Source of the DNA: an uncultured Paracoccaceae bacterium
Lineage (GTDB): Bacteria > Pseudomonadota > Alphaproteobacteria > Rhodobacterales > Rhodobacteraceae
DNA: 7,769 nt
Assembly: GCA_937900975.1 (NCBI GenBank)
Contig: CALCPC010000312.1
Coordinates: 1-7,769 of the forward strand
Direction: 5' to 3'
Shown here: one piece after another, positions 6,600 through 7,769 of the stretch
Numbering within the stretch: position 1 is the first letter of the stretch
Layout of the letters: each line of letters opens with the position of its first letter
Translations under genes and position numbers: made by a program
Notes under the pieces: generated by a model
Seen by the model: only the letters and a program-made list of their open reading frames with translations
What the model was told of the DNA's origin: nothing
Database searches by the model: none

Positions 6600-7307
6600 C
6601 TAGGCGTCGAAATAGTCGCGGTGGGTTGTGTAAAGCGCCTCGATGGTCGGGGTCAGCCGGTCGAGATGGGACCGAAGAACGCGTGTCGCTGTGTCCGGAT
6701 CACCGTCGAAAAGCGCGCCCAACAGGGCTTCATGGTCGGCGTAGAGCGCCTCCATCGCCGTTTTGCCCGTCAGCGACAGCATACACAGCCGATCCACATG
6801 GGCCTTGTTGGCCGCGATGATGTCGAAGGCAAAGGCCTTGCGCGCCGCGCGGCAGAGAAGCTGGTGAAACTGGTAGTCCAGATCGTGAAAACCCGCCGCA
6901 TCTTCCCGGGCAATCGCGTCGCTTTGGGCGCGCATATTGGCCCTCAGCGCCGGGTCAAGCGCGCGGTCGCGGTGCTCGGCGGCCGCGCGGATCACTTCTA
7001 ACTCGATGGCCGTGCGCACAAAACGCGCGTTCGCGATGACATCGCGCGAAAACGGGCGCACGATGGTCGCGCGCTGCGGACGGAGCAAAAGCAGGTTCAA
7101 ACCCGCCAGGCGGGTGAAGGCCTCCCGCACCGGTTGGCGCGAAAATCCAAAGGTTTTCGCAACCTCGGTCTCCGAGATCTTGGTGCCAGGCAGCAATTCT
7201 AGCCGGACGATCTGGCCAAAAAGCGCGTCGAAGACATGATCGCTTCCGGTTCGTCGGGCCGGGGCTTCGATGCTTGGTGTCATTGTTTTCGGTCCATCCC
7301 ACGGCAT
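6600..7307 (-). CDS. GntR family transcriptional regulator, FadR/FCD subgroup
   Basis: Cytoplasmic DNA-binding regulator. Residues about 22-88 form the GntR winged helix-turn-helix: DALFGQIVRLELLPGTKISE, then TEVAKTFGFSRQPVREAFTRL with the recognition helix at about 56-67, then the wing PQRATIVRPFS. Residues about 90-220 are an all-helical FCD ligand-binding domain. Asp144 and His148 (DYQFH), His192 (DHEALLGAL) and His214 (SHLDRL) reproduce the four metal-binding positions of FCD domains, so it should bind a metal plus a carboxylate effector. 235 residues is a usual length. The start is uncertain. ATG at 7305-7307 lacks a ribosome site and leaves only about 14 bases after the candidate -10. 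The in-frame ATG at 7281-7283 (Met9) would give a more normal leader and still keep the whole winged helix. Convergent to the aminotransferase and divergent from the dehydrogenase, whose promoter it probably controls together with its own. Confidence 0.93.
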   Translation of the reverse strand: MPWDGPKTMTPSIEAPARRTGSDHVFDALFGQIVRLELLPGTKISETEVAKTFGFSRQPVREAFTRLAGLNLLLLRPQRATIVRPFSRDVIANARFVRTAIELEVIRAAAEHRDRALDPALRANMRAQSDAIAREDAAGFHDLDYQFHQLLCRAARKAFAFDIIAANKAHVDRLCMLSLTGKTAMEALYADHEALLGALFDGDPDTATRVLRSHLDRLTPTIEALYTTHRDYFDA

Positions 7308-7407
7308 TCAACGGTTGCGTGACAATAAGGCCTCGCCGCAGCGTCCCGCAATCTTGGATCGCCCCTGTGCCTTCGGTTTCATCGGCGAGAGGCGGATATT
7401 TGTGTTG

Positions 7408-7421
7408 ACTAGTATCCTAGT
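7408..7421. promoter_or_regulatory. Probable GntR operator, palindrome ACTAGTATCCTAGT
   Basis: A 14-base palindrome with one mismatched pair (perfect outer arms ACTAG/CTAGT). Its core TAGTATCCTA differs by one base from the symmetric TAGTATACTA, which has the general look of FadR/FCD-type GntR operators. It overlaps the last three bases of TTGACT in front of the dehydrogenase and lies about 100 bases upstream of the divergent regulator gene. That placement suits repression of the dehydrogenase. Binding by the neighbouring regulator is inferred. Confidence 0.6.
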
Positions 7422-7448
7422 TTGAGCGAGCATTCCACCAAGAACCGT

Positions 7449-7454
7449 GGGAGG
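7449..7454 (+). promoter_or_regulatory. Ribosome binding site of the dehydrogenase
   Basis: GGGAGG ends six bases before the ATG at 7461, a strong and well-spaced Shine-Dalgarno that fixes the start. Confidence 0.75.
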
Positions 7455-7460
7455 TCCGCC

Positions 7461-7769
7461 ATGACTGTCAACTTAGCCCCAAAGGGCAAAACCGTTGCCG
7501 AGGGCGCGCTGGACGGAAAGGTCGCGCTGGTCACGGGCGGGGGGCGCGATATTGGGCGGGCTTGCGCGCTGGCGCTCGCGGCGAAGGGCGCGACCGTTGC
7601 GGTCAGCTATTTCGAAAGCAGCCGCGGGGCGGAAGAAACGGTTTCCGAGATCAAAGACGCCGGCGGTCGGGCGCTGGCCGCCCGTGCCGACCTGGCGCAA
7701 CCGGCCAGCGCCGAGGCCTTTGTCAGCACCGTTGTCGAGACATACGGACAGATCGACGTGCTGGTCAAC
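7461..7769 (+). CDS. Short-chain dehydrogenase/reductase (N-terminal 103 residues, cut by right window edge)
   Basis: NAD(P)-dependent oxidoreductase of the classical SDR family, acting on an alcohol or carbonyl group. The visible part is the start of the Rossmann fold: after a polar tail of about 18 residues come GKVALVTGGGRDIGRACALA (19-38), the second strand ATVAVSY (44-50), ARADL (74-78) with Asp77 for the adenine ring, and IDVLVN (98-103), the first residues of the NAG strand. The glycine motif reads TGGGRDIG (25-32), with Asp where most classical members have Gly. The catalytic Ser, Tyr and Lys lie beyond the edge; full members are about 250 residues. ATG at 7461 is fixed by GGGAGG. Divergent from the GntR/FCD regulator and probably the first gene of a regulated catabolic operon. 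Family call is firm; substrate and cofactor choice are open. Confidence 0.95.
   Translation, partial: MTVNLAPKGKTVAEGALDGKVALVTGGGRDIGRACALALAAKGATVAVSYFESSRGAEETVSEIKDAGGRALAARADLAQPASAEAFVSTVVETYGQIDVLVN

Larger units (their letters stand above)
7308..7460. promoter_or_regulatory. Divergent promoter region between GntR regulator and dehydrogenase
   Basis: 153 non-coding bases hold the start signals of both genes. For the regulator (minus strand), TTGCGG (plus 7346-7351) and TATTGT (plus 7322-7327) are 18 bases apart and form a plausible sigma-70 type promoter. For the dehydrogenase, TTGACT at 7405-7410 is a good -35-like element but the matching -10 around 7428-7434 is poor. The palindrome at 7408-7421 overlaps it. 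Confidence 0.5.

Noticed and set aside
6503..6820. 105-codon plus-strand frame from the convergent gap into the GntR gene
   Set aside because: Overlaps the inverted repeats and the FCD coding region antisense, and the product is an Arg/Pro/Ser-rich low-information sequence.
7413..7418. TATCCT as a -10 box for the dehydrogenase
   Set aside because: Matches four of six bases, but there is no -35-like sequence 16-18 bases upstream, and it sits inside the operator-like palindrome.
1..7769. Mobile elements, tRNA or rRNA genes, CRISPR arrays, defence or toxin-antitoxin genes
   Set aside because: Looked for terminal repeats with transposase motifs, tRNA arms, regularly spaced repeats and small paired genes; none seen. 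The region reads as ordinary transport and metabolism plus one surface-polysaccharide gene.

Overview
This is a GC-rich stretch (roughly 60% or more by eye) of a bacterial chromosome. A TRAP-type transporter, a FadR-type GntR regulator, strong Shine-Dalgarno sites and GGC/GCC-rich codon use together suggest an alphaproteobacterium, most likely of the Rhodobacteraceae type. That placement is an inference from gene content and style, not from a marker gene.

Layout from left to right. Bases 1-897 hold the N-terminal part of an AlgI-like MBOAT O-acyltransferase on the minus strand. It starts at a TTG codon and runs off the left edge. A 227-base gap with small repeats follows. Bases 1125-3749 (minus) encode a fused 4TM/12TM TRAP permease with a C-terminal extension. 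After a hairpin-rich 107-base spacer, bases 3857-4825/4834 (minus) encode its TAXI-family periplasmic binding protein. A divergent, palindrome-containing gap of about 260 bases separates this transporter operon from a class III PLP-dependent aminotransferase at 5096-6412 (plus). A convergent gap with strong inverted repeats (6413-6599) follows. A GntR/FCD regulator lies at 6600-7307 (minus). The 153-base divergent gap beyond it carries a near-perfect 14-base palindrome. The first 103 codons of a short-chain dehydrogenase/reductase begin at 7461 (plus) and run off the right edge.

Reading it together: bases 1125-7769 look like an uptake-and-catabolism locus. The TAXI protein would capture a small anionic substrate in the periplasm and the fused permease would import it with sodium or protons. 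The aminotransferase would remove or exchange an amino group, and the dehydrogenase would oxidise or reduce a carbonyl or hydroxyl. The GntR/FCD protein would sense a carboxylate and control at least the dehydrogenase. The substrate cannot be named from this sequence. The MBOAT gene is probably a separate unit for exopolysaccharide acylation.

I found no mobile element, tRNA, rRNA, CRISPR array, toxin-antitoxin pair or defence system, and no clear sign of an undescribed system. The most testable signals are non-coding: the palindrome before the dehydrogenase, the hairpins within the transporter operon, and the overlapping inverted repeats between the convergent genes.
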